Assembly (NCBI GenBank): GCA_000349905.1
Contig: KB722738.1
Location: 491,134-555,133 of the forward strand
DNA: 64,000 nt
Direction: 5' to 3'
DNA from: Volvariella volvacea V23
Lineage: Eukaryota > Basidiomycota > Agaricomycetes > Agaricales > Pluteaceae
Of this stretch, positions 21,149 through 32,495 are shown piece by piece. The position numbers and the translations under genes are program-made. Every line of letters begins with the position of its first letter. The stretch's first letter is position 1. The notes below the pieces were generated by a model. The model saw only the letters and a list, made by a program, of their open reading frames with translations, did no database searches and had not been told where the DNA came from.

Positions 21149-24100
21149 CTAGAAGCCGAACAGGGACAAGTTCAAAGAATCTGGTCCAGCTTCAAAGTCA
21201 GGATCTGCATCGAGTAACAACGCCGGTGCAGGCCCGTTGACCCGATGACCGTCTCCATGGACATCACTCATTTCCACATCCCGCAAATCGGGGTTCAGAA
21301 GAGAACTAGAAGGAAAATGCAACGCAGTCAAAGTAGAAGAATTGGACGGTGGAGATGGATCTGAACTGAATCGGAGAATGTTAGCAGAAGAAGATAGAGC
21401 AGATGGGGAAGTAGATGAAAGGGGAGATAAGAGAGATGAAGGTGAATAGCGCTTTGTGTTATGTGCTGGTGGCGGTGATTCTGACTTCCACGAAGATTCC
21501 AACCCTGGAGAACTCGTAGTCCGTAAACCATCATCGTCAATATCCATCTTCTCCTCCACGATCTCCGCACCTCTCAGCAACTTGTCTTGTTCATCACGAT
21601 CCAAGGTGCTGTTGTCTTCGTCATCCGTCTCCAAATCCTCCGGAAGGACACATTGCCTCAGCGGTGACCTCACCGGCCCAGATTTCTTCTCTCCATTGCT
21701 GTTGCTATTCATCCCACCAACCCCAGAAGAAGTACCGCCACCACTCGGGCTTGAAGCGCTCGCGTTCGCACCCGGGGATAGACCTAAATTAGACGATCCA
21801 GGGGATCGTTGCATTTGCATCTCGCTCCTCCTGAGCAGCATCCGGGCCACAAGTTGCTCCATGGTCGATATCGGAGTATAAGCCTTCTTCGGCGGCGTCG
21901 ATGGCTGGTACGGCGTCGAATGGGGTGCGGGCGGAGGAGACAGCGACGGCGACAGCGCCTTGGGCGCAATCGCTGACAAACCCCTTCCAGATTCAGCACC
22001 CTCCACCGCCCTCGACTTGCCCTTCCCCTCTTCACCACCCGAACCCGACGACGGCGCAGGCTGCGGCCCCACAAAGACACCCCGCTCGCTCAGCTTCAGC
22101 CTCAAAAACGTCGACACCTCCCTGCACTTCTCCTTCTCCCTCTTGCGCACCCGACCAGCCTCCTGAGCGCACCTAGCAACAGCGCTAGGGTCCATGCCTA
22201 TGCCGCTCAAGCCCAACCCAGACCCAGACGCGCCAGGAGAATCGCCGCTGCCCCCGTTCCAGCCGATGCCCACACCCAAGCCAGCCGCGCTCCATCCGGA
22301 TTGCCCGCGATAGTTGTTGGGGTACGACGTGGATGTGCCATCGCCATACATGTTCGGGCTCCCGCCGCCGCTGCCGCTACTTGACCTGGCCCGCGCGGCG
22401 GTGGCGGTCGCCAACGACTCTAGCTTTCTAGCTTCTCTCTCTGCCTCCTGGGCTTTCATCCTAATCTCGTACAGCCTATCCAGCTCGGGCTGATCGGTGG
22501 CGTGTTCTGCTATTATAGATGGGTCGAGGTAGTAATCTTCTGGAGATGGCGAACGCGGTGGATTCTGAGAGGAAGAGGAACCTCGATTGTGACGACGGGC
22601 GGTGTCGGATGTGCCGAGATCCAAACCAAGACCCTCGAACTGAGACGAGTCGAGAGGCGGCGTAAGCGGGTAGCTGAGGGATCGCAGAGACGTGAAAAAC
22701 GAGGTCGAGGGAAACAAAAACTGATTGTCTTTCTTCTCTGGATCCGAGTGTGAGCGCGACAAAAGTGGCCGAGAGCCGGTGTGGGGAGAGCCACTCATCG
22801 GGAGGGTGAGCGGCGTCAACTCGAGCTGGTCGTCCGTTTCTGCACTGGGCAACGCCTTCAACGCAAGTCCCGGAGAGGAGATGGGGTCCGACGCTGCTGC
22901 CGAGGGAGACGTCTCCCAATTGGGGTCATGACTTGCAGAACGTAAAGACAACAGCGTGTCCGGCCCATCATCACCGAAATTGTCCCAATTCAACAGGGAG
23001 ATCGGCTCGTTCGTGAGTCCCTCCGACAAAATTGTGGCATCATCATTCTCCCCAATGTCTTCGTCTTCTGGGGGTAACGGAGAATGTAGATGCCCGAGGG
23101 AAGCGGGCGAGCTGGGACACTCGTACGCCTCGTCCTCATCAAAGTCCAGCGGTGGACGATGGAACAGGGACATGAAAAGTTGCGGTGGTGGCATAGAGTG
23201 ACCGTTATCGCGCATGATATTATCTCTGGTGACCGTGACGCCCTGAACGTCAGGGACGAGAGGCGAACTCGGGGTGTCGAACAATCGCCCTCCGAGCGCT
23301 GATGATGCGCCGTGACTGTCATTGTCCGAGTCCCTGAGGGTGGAACCGGTGGCTGTGCCGGAGTCTTCGCGGTCTTTAGCGATAACGAAGCGATCGTCGT
23401 CCTGATGATGGTAATGCATCTGCTCGTCGTCGGGTGGCGTAGTCGGTGACACGGGAGAAAGAGGAGAGGTGGGGGATTGACTAGACGGCGAAGTTGAAGC
23501 TGTATGTGTAGGTGTAGAATCTTCCGGTTTGTACACCAATAAGGAAGGTTGGGTAGGTGCAGAAATGTGGTAAACATGTGGAGTTGTTAAATCAATACGG
23601 AGATGGTGGCAGTCCGGACGAAACTGCATTGCTGTCCCCGTTCCCGAGGGTTTACCCAATATTGTGATTGACAAAGGCGGTGATCCACTTCGGAGTCGAC
23701 CATGACCCTGAGGTCCCGATAAAGGTGACACTGGCAGTGAGGAAGTGAAGGAACATAAGCTTGTAGGTACAGGTTCGAGCGTTGCAGCGTCATTACCTTC
23801 CCATCCGGAGAATGTGATCGCAGGAGCAGCCAGGAGGACGCAGTCCTTGTCTGAAAAAGTGATCGCTGAGGCCGCAGAACCAGAGGGCCCGTAGGTGAGC
23901 ATTGGGGACGATGTGGGTGACACGTCAAGGTCAGAGATTCCAGTAGCTTCCCAACTCGAAACAAGAGGCGAAAGTAGCGCGTTCGAGTCATTACAGCCGC
24001 GTGACTTGGAAGGGAGCTCCGTTGGGATTAGGGAACTGGTAGACAGCGTGGAGACCGTAGTCGCTACTCCAATGGACGAAGCAGTGTCGTGATTGTCGTT

Positions 24101-24706
24101 GCTGTCATTGTCCTCGTCGATGTCTTCTTCCATACGTATGTCATCTAGCAACCAGGGGGAACTACTTGCAGATGGGAGGTCTTGGGTTGGAGTCGGGATG
24201 GTAGGAGGTGGGGATGGGGGAGCTTGCAAGCGAAGAGATTGATGCTTTACAACGTACGGAGAATCCAGAATGCCCCCAAAAGACTCGACAGCAACCATCT
24301 GAGGTGGACTAGAACGGCTGACTAAGGACGTTGTCTGCTTGAAGCCGGGTCCAGCTAGAGACAGAGAAGGGTATGGGTACGTCGTGGAGCTCGGCTGGTC
24401 GTGAGAGTGATTTCGTATCGGTGACAGCGATAATGATGACGAGGCAGCGTCCTTGGAAGGAATGAAGCTCGGAGGGCGCTCCAAAGGGACAGGGCCAACA
24501 CCGGAAGAAAACAAAGCAGAGGACCCAGAAAAAAGAGAATGAGAATGCGAGCGCTCTGACTTGTGAAGATGAAAGGAGTCGGTATTGGAGAAAGGCAAAA
24601 AGTCAAGTTGCGGTGAGCATATTTGACCTGGTTGAAAAACCGGCAAACGGTTCGTTGAGCTCATAGCAGGGTAAGAATTCAAAAAGCGTAATCTGTGGTT
24701 GCGCAT
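21149..24706 (-). CDS. Large disordered Ser/Pro-rich protein, 1185 aa
   Basis: One uninterrupted frame with ATG at 24706; a second in-frame Met at residue 15 (MSSTNRL) could be the true start. The protein is dominated by Ser, Pro, Asp and Thr and is predicted disordered, with acidic tracts (EEDIDEDNDSNDN). A charged segment near residues 740-780 (LYEIRMKAQEAEREARKLES) and a basic one (RVRKREKEKCREVSTFLRLK) are the only ordered-looking helical parts and may be the conserved core. Other recurrent features are many SP/TP sites, suggesting phosphorylation, and a C-terminus ending in LNLSLFGF. A spliced leader upstream is possible: GTGAGT near 24755 and an acceptor ACAG just before the ATG. I recognise no domain and assign no function. 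Confidence 0.75.
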   Translation of the reverse strand: MRNHRLRFLNSYPAMSSTNRLPVFQPGQICSPQLDFLPFSNTDSFHLHKSERSHSHSLFSGSSALFSSGVGPVPLERPPSFIPSKDAASSSLSLSPIRNHSHDQPSSTTYPYPSLSLAGPGFKQTTSLVSRSSPPQMVAVESFGGILDSPYVVKHQSLRLQAPPSPPPTIPTPTQDLPSASSSPWLLDDIRMEEDIDEDNDSNDNHDTASSIGVATTVSTLSTSSLIPTELPSKSRGCNDSNALLSPLVSSWEATGISDLDVSPTSSPMLTYGPSGSAASAITFSDKDCVLLAAPAITFSGWEGNDAATLEPVPTSLCSFTSSLPVSPLSGPQGHGRLRSGSPPLSITILGKPSGTGTAMQFRPDCHHLRIDLTTPHVYHISAPTQPSLLVYKPEDSTPTHTASTSPSSQSPTSPLSPVSPTTPPDDEQMHYHHQDDDRFVIAKDREDSGTATGSTLRDSDNDSHGASSALGGRLFDTPSSPLVPDVQGVTVTRDNIMRDNGHSMPPPQLFMSLFHRPPLDFDEDEAYECPSSPASLGHLHSPLPPEDEDIGENDDATILSEGLTNEPISLLNWDNFGDDGPDTLLSLRSASHDPNWETSPSAAASDPISSPGLALKALPSAETDDQLELTPLTLPMSGSPHTGSRPLLSRSHSDPEKKDNQFLFPSTSFFTSLRSLSYPLTPPLDSSQFEGLGLDLGTSDTARRHNRGSSSSQNPPRSPSPEDYYLDPSIIAEHATDQPELDRLYEIRMKAQEAEREARKLESLATATAARARSSSGSGGGSPNMYGDGTSTSYPNNYRGQSGWSAAGLGVGIGWNGGSGDSPGASGSGLGLSGIGMDPSAVARCAQEAGRVRKREKEKCREVSTFLRLKLSERGVFVGPQPAPSSGSGGEEGKGKSRAVEGAESGRGLSAIAPKALSPSLSPPPAPHSTPYQPSTPPKKAYTPISTMEQLVARMLLRRSEMQMQRSPGSSNLGLSPGANASASSPSGGGTSSGVGGMNSNSNGEKKSGPVRSPLRQCVLPEDLETDDEDNSTLDRDEQDKLLRGAEIVEEKMDIDDDGLRTTSSPGLESSWKSESPPPAHNTKRYSPSSLLSPLSSTSPSALSSSANILRFSSDPSPPSNSSTLTALHFPSSSLLNPDLRDVEMSDVHGDGHRVNGPAPALLLDADPDFEAGPDSLNLSLFGF

Positions 24707-26139
24707 TCTGTGTCATGACCGACTTCCCCTGACGCTGATTGCAAAGCGGCCGACTCACGACGATGTTCATGCAAACGGGTAAAGGTCCATTATTCGAGCA
24801 AAAAGCAGCACAGACAGCGGGTGGTACGATAGGATGATTGAGCAGAAAGTAGTTGAGACAAAAGCCCAGATTTTGGCTGGGGCTTGGTTCCTTGACCGAC
24901 CTGAACCTGAACCTCATCCCCCTCATGCAGGCTTACGTAACCCTCACACGCCCTGAACTGGAGACAAGCGGTCCTCTCGGCTGTCTGCCTTTTACTTCTC
25001 CCTGCTTTATCCGACGTCTGCCTGCGTCCAGCGCCCTCCTGAGCACACCGCTCCAAGCGCCGCCCAAGCCTGCTCTAGGCGCTGCCAGACCAGCTTTGCG
25101 TCCACCTCCAATTCCCTGGCCAATCGGCAATGGCCTAGAAACGTGTTCATTGGGACGTCATTGAAAATTGAACACCACGAGGCATCACAGCGGCTACAAA
25201 AGGCGCAAAGCACAGCCTTCCCTCGCGGCATTGAGCCTTCCCAATCGTTCGTTGACGCGGAATTCGATTGGCTGCTGCGTGGTTTAAGACTCCATTTGAT
25301 GATCATCAGCATCAGTGCGATTGCAGCGCTGGGTAAGACGAGGCAGTTACTTTTACCGAGCTCCCACTTACTCCATATGTGGAGACAACTCCTGGTGTGG
25401 CCTCGTTGCTTCTTGTCTTCGGCGACACTGAGTTTACAGCAGCTGCTGATCAGGGATAATCTTTTGACCGAACTAACTGGAATGCAGGGCATTCACGGTC
25501 TGTTATCTATGCGAACGCTGCGCGTGCGCGAGTCTGCGCCGTGTCACAAGTGATCATCATTTGTGCACAATGCACACCTCGGTGCTATTGTTGGCTCCAG
25601 CTCAGCACACTCCTCAATTGGTTTGGTACATCCTTTATCAGCTCCTTAGATCGCTCGAGCTACAGTCTAAAAATGTATATGCACTATCATGCCAAGTGCA
25701 AACAAGTTTCCTGATAGTCTGCCTTGTCCCCTGAAGATACGTATCGTGGCTAATTCGGGGATGGCACCTCACGAATTTCCAAGGAATCCTCGCGGCTGCA
25801 TAGACGAGGTTGTTCATCATCAGCCTTTGCTTGCTGTGTAACATCATGTCCAGTTTCGACCTTCCCTACACTCTCATCGTCTGTTGTCTACTTTTCGTGG
25901 TCAAAAAAAAATAGTCTGCAAGATGGTCCATCATAAGAACCCACCGTGGTATGACCCCCATCCGTCCTAGTGTCTTGTGCGACTGGAGGTTGCGCTCCTC
26001 TAAGACGTGATGGTCGACGTTCAAGACCATTTGTACCCGTGGATTGTTTCGGAATGAGTAGCTTCAGTGTTTGTATTATCTCCTGGTGTTCACTAGACTG
26101 AACGTAAGTAAAGTGCGCAAACTGCAAGGGCACTGAGAC
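24707..26139. other. Intergenic with uninterpreted overlapping frames
   Basis: Contains the promoter/leader of the 1185-aa gene. At 25007-25553 two frames, 161 codons minus and 136 codons plus, overlap without recognisable domains or splice partners. A minus-strand frame at 25888-26133 directly follows the next gene and might contribute an alternative 3' exon, but its phase does not fit the best donor. Confidence 0.35.
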
Positions 26140-27240
26140 TCACGATTCGTTCTGCAGCGAGATCGTAGACAAAAGAGCCAAGAGTTGCACAAATGGCGGA
26201 TCAATAGCGTCCTGTGGTAGGTCCTCACAAGAAGTGACCTGTTTAAGGTGGTAATCGATCTCGATGACGACTTTCCTATCCAGTGCGGAAAGGAATACCG
26301 CAACTTTCTCAAGATTGTTGCTCTGGAATAATTGGTCGGCGGATGCCGTTACGCGCTCTTGGAGGCCATATACCTCGAGGAGACTGGCTGCTCCAGCGTG
26401 TAACGTGTTCTTCGTGCGGCTTTTCAGTCCTGCCGAACAAACCCAGAGGTAAGACCAGGCATAGTACACATCATTAGACGTGCACCACATTAACCATGTG
26501 GCTAGTGCTCGTGGGAATGGCTGGATGTCAAGCAAGAATGGGAAGTTTTCCTGAAGAGGCATTTCATTCAGACATCAATGTGCTGGTTGATAATTATAAC
26601 ATATGCTCACCTCAATGAGCTTGATGTTGAGGGTCATCGAAGCCAGAGTCTGGAGCATTTGCATTACACCCGATTTTGATTCGGGGTCATACTCTATGCA
26701 ATCCCCAATCCATTTGGACCAGTCGAGTTTGCCCAGTTTATCAGGGATGTCATTCGGATAAGAAACATTTGGTGTCATCAAGAGGCAGATCATACAGAAC
26801 ACCCAGAGTCGGGAGTCCTGTAGCCAATGCGTCTTATTTCTTGGAGAGGTTTTTATCTCCTCCAATCCCTTAAGAAGGAAGCGTGCGGCCATATAGTCAA
26901 ATCGATAGCAAAAGTCCATATACACTAAATCCAATTTCCGAAAGGGAGGAGCAAACCGAAGGCCCATACTGAAAACATCCATTGTTAGTAGTCCTTCCGA
27001 CTCGCATTGCATCAGTTCCTCGATAATATCGCTAAGGTCACCAGCCCTACATCCGATCCAATATGCCACTCTTTCGTAACCAAGGCTTCGGTCAATGGCC
27101 GGGATCACCTCAAGTGACTTTTCGAGGTGTTGATGGGCAAAGTGAAGGAATTGCAATTCGCCCCTGTATCTGTTTTCGAGGCTTTCTTTTTCAGAATTGC
27201 TTTTTCGTGGATGTTCGTGTGCTGTAGGTGATGAATCCAT
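26140..27240 (-). CDS. Uncharacterised two-exon protein, ~346 aa
   Basis: Exon 1 is 27240-26611 (ATG at 27240) and exon 2 is 26550-26140, joined by a 60-nt GT-AG intron in phase 0. A TATA box lies at 27316-27309 on this strand, ~70 bp upstream. The protein is acidic to neutral and helix-rich, with repeated aromatic positions (ERVAYWIGCRAGDLSDII, VYMDFCYRFDYMAARFLL, ALATWLMWCTSNDVYYAW). It resembles an all-helical repeat or oligomerisation protein more than an enzyme. I do not recognise the family. A GTGAGT donor two bases after the last sense codon could splice out the stop and add about 14 residues ending at 26076. Confidence 0.65.
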
Positions 27241-27308
27241 GGAAGAGTGGTGTGATGACTGTGAATTCGAGAAAAGAGGTTTTACGCGTGCCTACGTTGG
27301 ACGGACGA

Positions 27309-27316
27309 CGCTTTTA
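27309..27316 (-). promoter_or_regulatory. TATA box
   Basis: TATAAAAG on the minus strand, about 70 bp upstream of the ATG at 27240, at a normal distance for a fungal core promoter. Confidence 0.6.
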
Positions 27317-27975
27317 TACTGGCTCCAGTAGGGGTTCCACTGGTGGATCCACACCTGACCATTTAAATTTTACCTACAATAGAGCTTACTACAAACACCT
27401 AGAACTAAAAGCTGTACTGGTAATTGTGTTGATACCAGTCCCTCAATCTCGAAAACAATAAATGGTATTTTTGATTCGTCAATGAATGCAATAGTGCCAC
27501 TCGGAGTTATTTCGGGACAATAGCAGTCTTGCAGAAGGTTGGCGGATGTTTGCAGGAAATGATAGGCAATAAGGTGACTGTTCTATTATAAAAAAAAGTC
27601 TTCAATGCGACTTCAATGGACTACAGTTCCGGTTAGATCTTGATTTAACCTGATGCTTTGGTTGTGCAATTTTATGCCTGAACGCAGAAGTACAATGGCC
27701 CATTTGTTGCGCATCTGAGCATCCAGCTACAATTGAGCTCTTCTACTTCAATTCATGTCCACGACCGCACGTACTCGACTTACACCTGTGAGTTGCATAC
27801 TGTGTCAGAACCACACCGGGAACTTCCGCCCCGCTCATGCAACCCCTAGCTTAGGGTTCGGTCCGTTTGGCAGCACGCCACCAGCGCGTACAACATTCAA
27901 CACCCCCCGTGTCTCCATCCCCAACCTCATCCCTGAAACCAATACTTTCGCTCCTTTGAAACGGCCTTTCATGTC
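27317..27975. other. Promoter and possible 5' coding part of the Mto1-like gene
   Basis: An open frame from ATG 27755 to 28000 (81 residues, e.g. TPSLGFGPFGSTPPARTTF) looks like coding sequence of a disordered N-terminus but is out of frame with the downstream gene. The two frames meet at a tandem ATGTC duplication (27971-27980). It may be an overlapping upstream ORF, a first exon joined by a weak GTGTCT...CTAG intron (about 27920-28000), or the result of a 5-bp insertion. Confidence 0.4.
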
Positions 27976-30900
27976 ATGTCCACGCTGGGATCGCAACTAG
28001 ATATCTCCTTGCCGGGTGGGAGTAGCCAGGAGTTCTCACTGGCCTCGTTTTTACCCGGCCTTTCGACCCCCCAACATCATAGTGTAAGAGGGGCCGCGAC
28101 TGCCGGTGGAAGTGGTGGTGGGGCCTCTGGTGGAGGAGCGGGCGGAAGCGGGGCCACGAGGAAAGCTGGAAGCGGGACGAAAGGTGTCACTTTGACTTTG
28201 CGAGATCAAGAAAAGGTGAGAACTTATTGCTTCTACCGACCCCGTATTGACGCTGAACCTCTATCCATCTCTCTCAAATCTACTCCATCGTGGTACAATT
28301 ACGCGATACTACACGTTACCGATGATAACCTGCATCTACGCGCTTTCAACTAGCACATCGACAATCTCAAAAAAGAAAACTTTTCCCTCAAGCTTCGCGT
28401 TCACTTTCTCGAAGATCGATTAGCCCAACTAGCGCCCGACGAACTAGATGCCGCCATCAAACAAAACATCAACCTCAAAATCGAGGTCCAAGAACGCGGC
28501 GTGGAGATCAAGAAGCTAAAACGACTGGTCAAGGAATTAGAGTCGGAATTGAAGAAAGCTCATCAGAGAGGCATGATGGGTGGCGGGTCTTCGTCTAGCA
28601 TTGGAGGCAGAGAACGGGAGCTAGAAGAAAAGCTAGAAGAAAGGGAGAGGGAGATACACGATTTGAGAAGAAGATTGAGAAGGGATGACGACGATACTAC
28701 CAGTCGATTGGACAGCGGAACGATTGGTGGCAGTGCCGATGAAGAGGCTCTACGCTTGCGAAATCAAGAGTTGGAAGACCAGTTGGACGAGACGAGGGCG
28801 CTCTTGGAGGACAACATGATCGAACTGGAGAGGCTGAAGGTCATGGTTGAGAAGGGGTCTTCGAGGTCTTCGACAGCTGTTAGTGGAGATGGCAGTGAAG
28901 ACGGCCTAAATAGGAGCCAAAGAACGCTGCGCAAGAAGATTGATGAACTGGAAGATGTCAACGAGGAGCTGAGAGTCCAGCTCGACGAACAGGGCGTGCT
29001 AATAAACCGGCAAGATGAGGAAAGGGAGGACCTACTGGACGAGATCGATCGGCTGAAGTTGACCGTCGAAGATTTGCAGCGGCGACGCGAGGCGGAGATC
29101 GCTGAAAGGAGTCAGAGTCGCGCCCAATTCCTGGAGGAGCGGGATCAGAGGGAGGCAGTCGAGGAAGAAGTGAACGTCATGAAGGACAAAATTGCCGCGC
29201 TGACCATCGAACTGCAGCAGAGGGAGGAGGAAGCTGAGAGGTTGAGCAACGAGATTAGGAATCTTGCAGAAGACCATGAGCGTGACCTGGCTTTGGTTGA
29301 GGATGAGTGGCGAGGTGAAGTGGAAGAAGCGCGACAACGCGTGGAAGAGCTGAAGGATGTAAGCCTAACGTCTGTTTCTCGAGTCCGGAGTCTTACTCGC
29401 GTATGGTATAGGTGTTGGCAGAGAGAGACAGCGAGTCGAAAGAGCTTCGCATCCATATATCCGAGCTGGAGACCAATACCAACGACCTGCACACCAAATT
29501 TGAAGCTGCACTAGCCCATCTCGAGGAAGAAGCGCAACGGAAGGACGAACAACTTGAGAATCTCAATCGAGCTTTGGATGATCTGGGTCACCAAGTTTAT
29601 GTCCTAGAGGATGAGAACGAAGGCTTGAAGTCGGAGAGCCAACGAATAAAGGACGACGAAGCGGCTGAACGCGAGCGACTCGAGGCTCTGATCGCTGCTT
29701 TCAAGGAGGTGCGTCTATCTATACCCTATCCACTCAAGTGTGTACTTATACAACGCTACACCCCTAGAAAATCGCAAATCTCAAAGCTCAACTTCAGCAA
29801 ATATCAGATATGTACGAAGCCAGCACAGAAGAAATAAACGCCCATCGAGAACGCCAAGAAGAACTCGCAGAACACATCGAGAGGGTCGTCCAAGAGCTCC
29901 AACGCGAACAGAAAACACGCGAGCGACTCGAATCCGAGTTGTCCGCTTCTGAGAAAAACCGGGAAGTGGACTTGCGCAGGGAGAAACGCGCTTTGGAGGC
30001 CAAGGAGTCTGCGTTGCAGAGCGCGCTGAACGAATTGGCTAAAACGCAGTCGCTGTTGAGTCAGAGAGAGTCGGATTTGCAGGCTGTGCAGGGTGTATTG
30101 CAGAGTGTTGAGAAGGAGAGTAGGAGACTGGGTGAGACTCATACGACTGCGAGATTCTCGTTGCAGTTGGAGGTTGACAGGCTCAAGAGGGACCTGGAGA
30201 GAGTTGAGGACGAGCTTGCTCGTACGCGGAAGGACTTGGAAGACAGAGAAGCCAAGACCCGGGATCGCGACTCGACGTTGGACAAGTTGCATGCCGAGAA
30301 TAGGGATTTAGCTACACAGCTGGCTGCACAAACTCAAGCGAGACTGAACGTGTCAGAGAAGTTGGATACAGTGCAGGCGAGCCTGAAAACTGCCGAGTCG
30401 GAGTTGGAGAAGTTTAGGACGAAGGTGGGGGAGTTGGAGCAGAGATTGGCTAGAGATCAGAGATCGTTGCTGGCTGCTGAGGCTCAGTATAGGGATCAAT
30501 TGACGGAGAGGAACACCCTATTGTTGACGATTTATCAATATATGGATAAGATCTTGGGTGTGGACAAGACTCCGGTTCGTTTTCCCTGCACGTCTATTTC
30601 ATTTTTATAAACCACTGAAACTTGTTTATAGAAGAAGGGAGGCCAAGCGGAGACCAAACCATTCACCAACTTCACTGTCTTCCACGACAACTTAATTACC
30701 CGCCTCAAATCGCTTAGTCAAATCCAGCTCGATTTTGACAAGCGATCGAAAGAGATAGAAAACCGCTTCATTGAAAAACTCAACGATATGAAGAAGCAAC
30801 TTGACAACCGCTGGAGACAAATCGACAAATTCGAGGCCAGCGTTAAGCAAGTTGCTGAGATGAAGTCACAGTGGAGGAAGAAGTTCAGTGCGAAGGAGGG

Positions 30901-31638
30901 AGAATTGGAGGCTCTCAGGGTACGCTATCGTCTTTCTACACATCTATTTCATGGAGCTGCTGGGATCAATCCTCCTCTCCCCTCCTCTTCTACACCACCC
31001 CATTCATTGGGTCCAAGTCCGGATACGACGATCGGATTATATCCTCGTCCAACCACGACAACGCCTAACCCTTTCGATCCATCTCCACATTCCAATATCA
31101 TTCCTTCACCTTTCTTTGTATCGGCTCTTTCATGGTCATTGACATCCAAATTGCAGAACATGAATACGGACCTAACGGCTCAGTTGTCCGGAACGAGGAA
31201 ACCGGGTCAATCCGACCCTATGGAACTGAGATCATTGACTACGAGAGCCATCAATGCTGAGAGACGGCTGAATAATACTCAGAATCAACTGATCGCCTCG
31301 GAAGAGAAGATTGCGGCTATCAATCAAAGAACGGTTGCCGCTGATCTGAAGTGGGAGGCTAGAGTCAAGGAGTACGAGAGCCGATTGAAGCAGGCGGAGG
31401 AGAGAGTGAAGAGAGAACGACAAGGAGGCAAGGAGAGGATCTTGGAATTAGAGACTAACCTGAAGTAAGTCCCTTGACGAGTTTTTCCTGAGTGATACGC
31501 TGACTCACCCTCGTGAACAGGAGTTTACAACGACAACTCGAACTCGCGCAGAAACGCAATCAACAGCTGACTGACATCATCGACATCAACAAGGTTGCAC
31601 TCCCTCATTCCTCCAGCAACCCATCACGGCCGCAATGA
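27976..31638 (+). CDS. Mto1/Pcp1-like MTOC coiled-coil protein with centrosomin motif 1, ~1020 aa
   Basis: Seven exons join in frame: 27976-28215, 28354-29358, 29412-29708, 29768-30574, 30632-30919, 31157-31464, 31521-31638. After a Gly/Ser-rich N-terminus, residues ~75-115 match the centrosomin N-terminal motif 1 (LRDQEK, HIDNLKKENFSLKLRVHFLE). Proteins such as fission yeast Mto1 and Pcp1 use this motif to recruit the gamma-tubulin complex. Nearly all the rest is heptad coiled coil (e.g. EEEVNVMKDKIAALTIELQQ). A conserved-looking segment reads ERNTLLLTIYQYMDKILGVD. I see no clear PACT domain at the C-terminus, so Mto1/ApsB-like is preferred over Pcp1. The 237-nt intron 5 is in frame and stop-free. 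The true start may be upstream (ATG 27755); see the separate note. Confidence 0.85.
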
Positions 31639-32495
31639 TGAAATGAGTTTTGTTTCTGCTTTGAATATGTACTTACCCTCTCTGTTTTCTTGCTCTGGTT
31701 GACAATATTCCGTCTCATCGTCATCGGTTATTCTTCTATGGTTGTTTTACATATCGTACACTGATTTTCCCTTGTGACCAGCTAGCTCCCTGCCTGATGT
31801 TGTTCTGCAATACCCATTGTCGTGTGCATTGTATTTCCTGTCATACCATACTATACTGTCATAATTCATTACGCGCGCTGTTATGGGATGTAGTACAGAT
31901 TCGTATGTGCGAGGCAAGCACACTAGAGTAATGCCAGGATCCTATCAATATGCATATGCTGCTCCATGCTAACATGTATTGCGATTACGATACTCAAGTC
32001 TGCTGAATATCTCATGTGGCACGAAGATGCCCAGTCAGAACATTCTTGGCTAAGCCATAAAATCTTTCACGCGCACAACCTCCGAAAGGGATATTAGACC
32101 CCTAAATTTGTGAAATCAATTCATGTTATATTTACCTAAGCTTCGACCAATGCTAGCTTGGTCGGTGGAAATACGACAATAAAAAGTAATAAAAAAGCAA
32201 GAAACAGATACAAAGATAGCAAATTCCGAGATCCCATGCGAGCTAGGCTTGCATGTGCTGTGCGTTGTAAGGAACGGGCAAGGTAATCGCGCGATGAGTA
32301 CCAAATAAATAATCAGCAGATGAGCTGGGTTATCCAAAAGAGGGTCGGGAACAAAATGGTGTGGAGCCATGTATGTCATTCGCAGGAAGGGAGTCTGAAG
32401 GGGTATTAAGGTGAATGAGCTTTGAATATCCATGCGACTTAAGGGGGAGGGACCCATACCTTCGAAGCCAATACCAAGGATGGTATCATTGGCGA
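31639..32495. other. Convergent intergenic region
   Basis: AT-rich 3' flanks of the MTOC-protein and PL14-like genes. No gene or repeat is supported. The 127-codon minus-strand frame at 32116-32499 overlaps the PL14 3' end in another frame. Confidence 0.45.

Noticed and set aside
25888..26133. Minus-strand frame as 3' exon of the 26-27 kb gene
   Set aside because: The only good donor leaves phase 2, which does not connect to this frame through the available acceptors.
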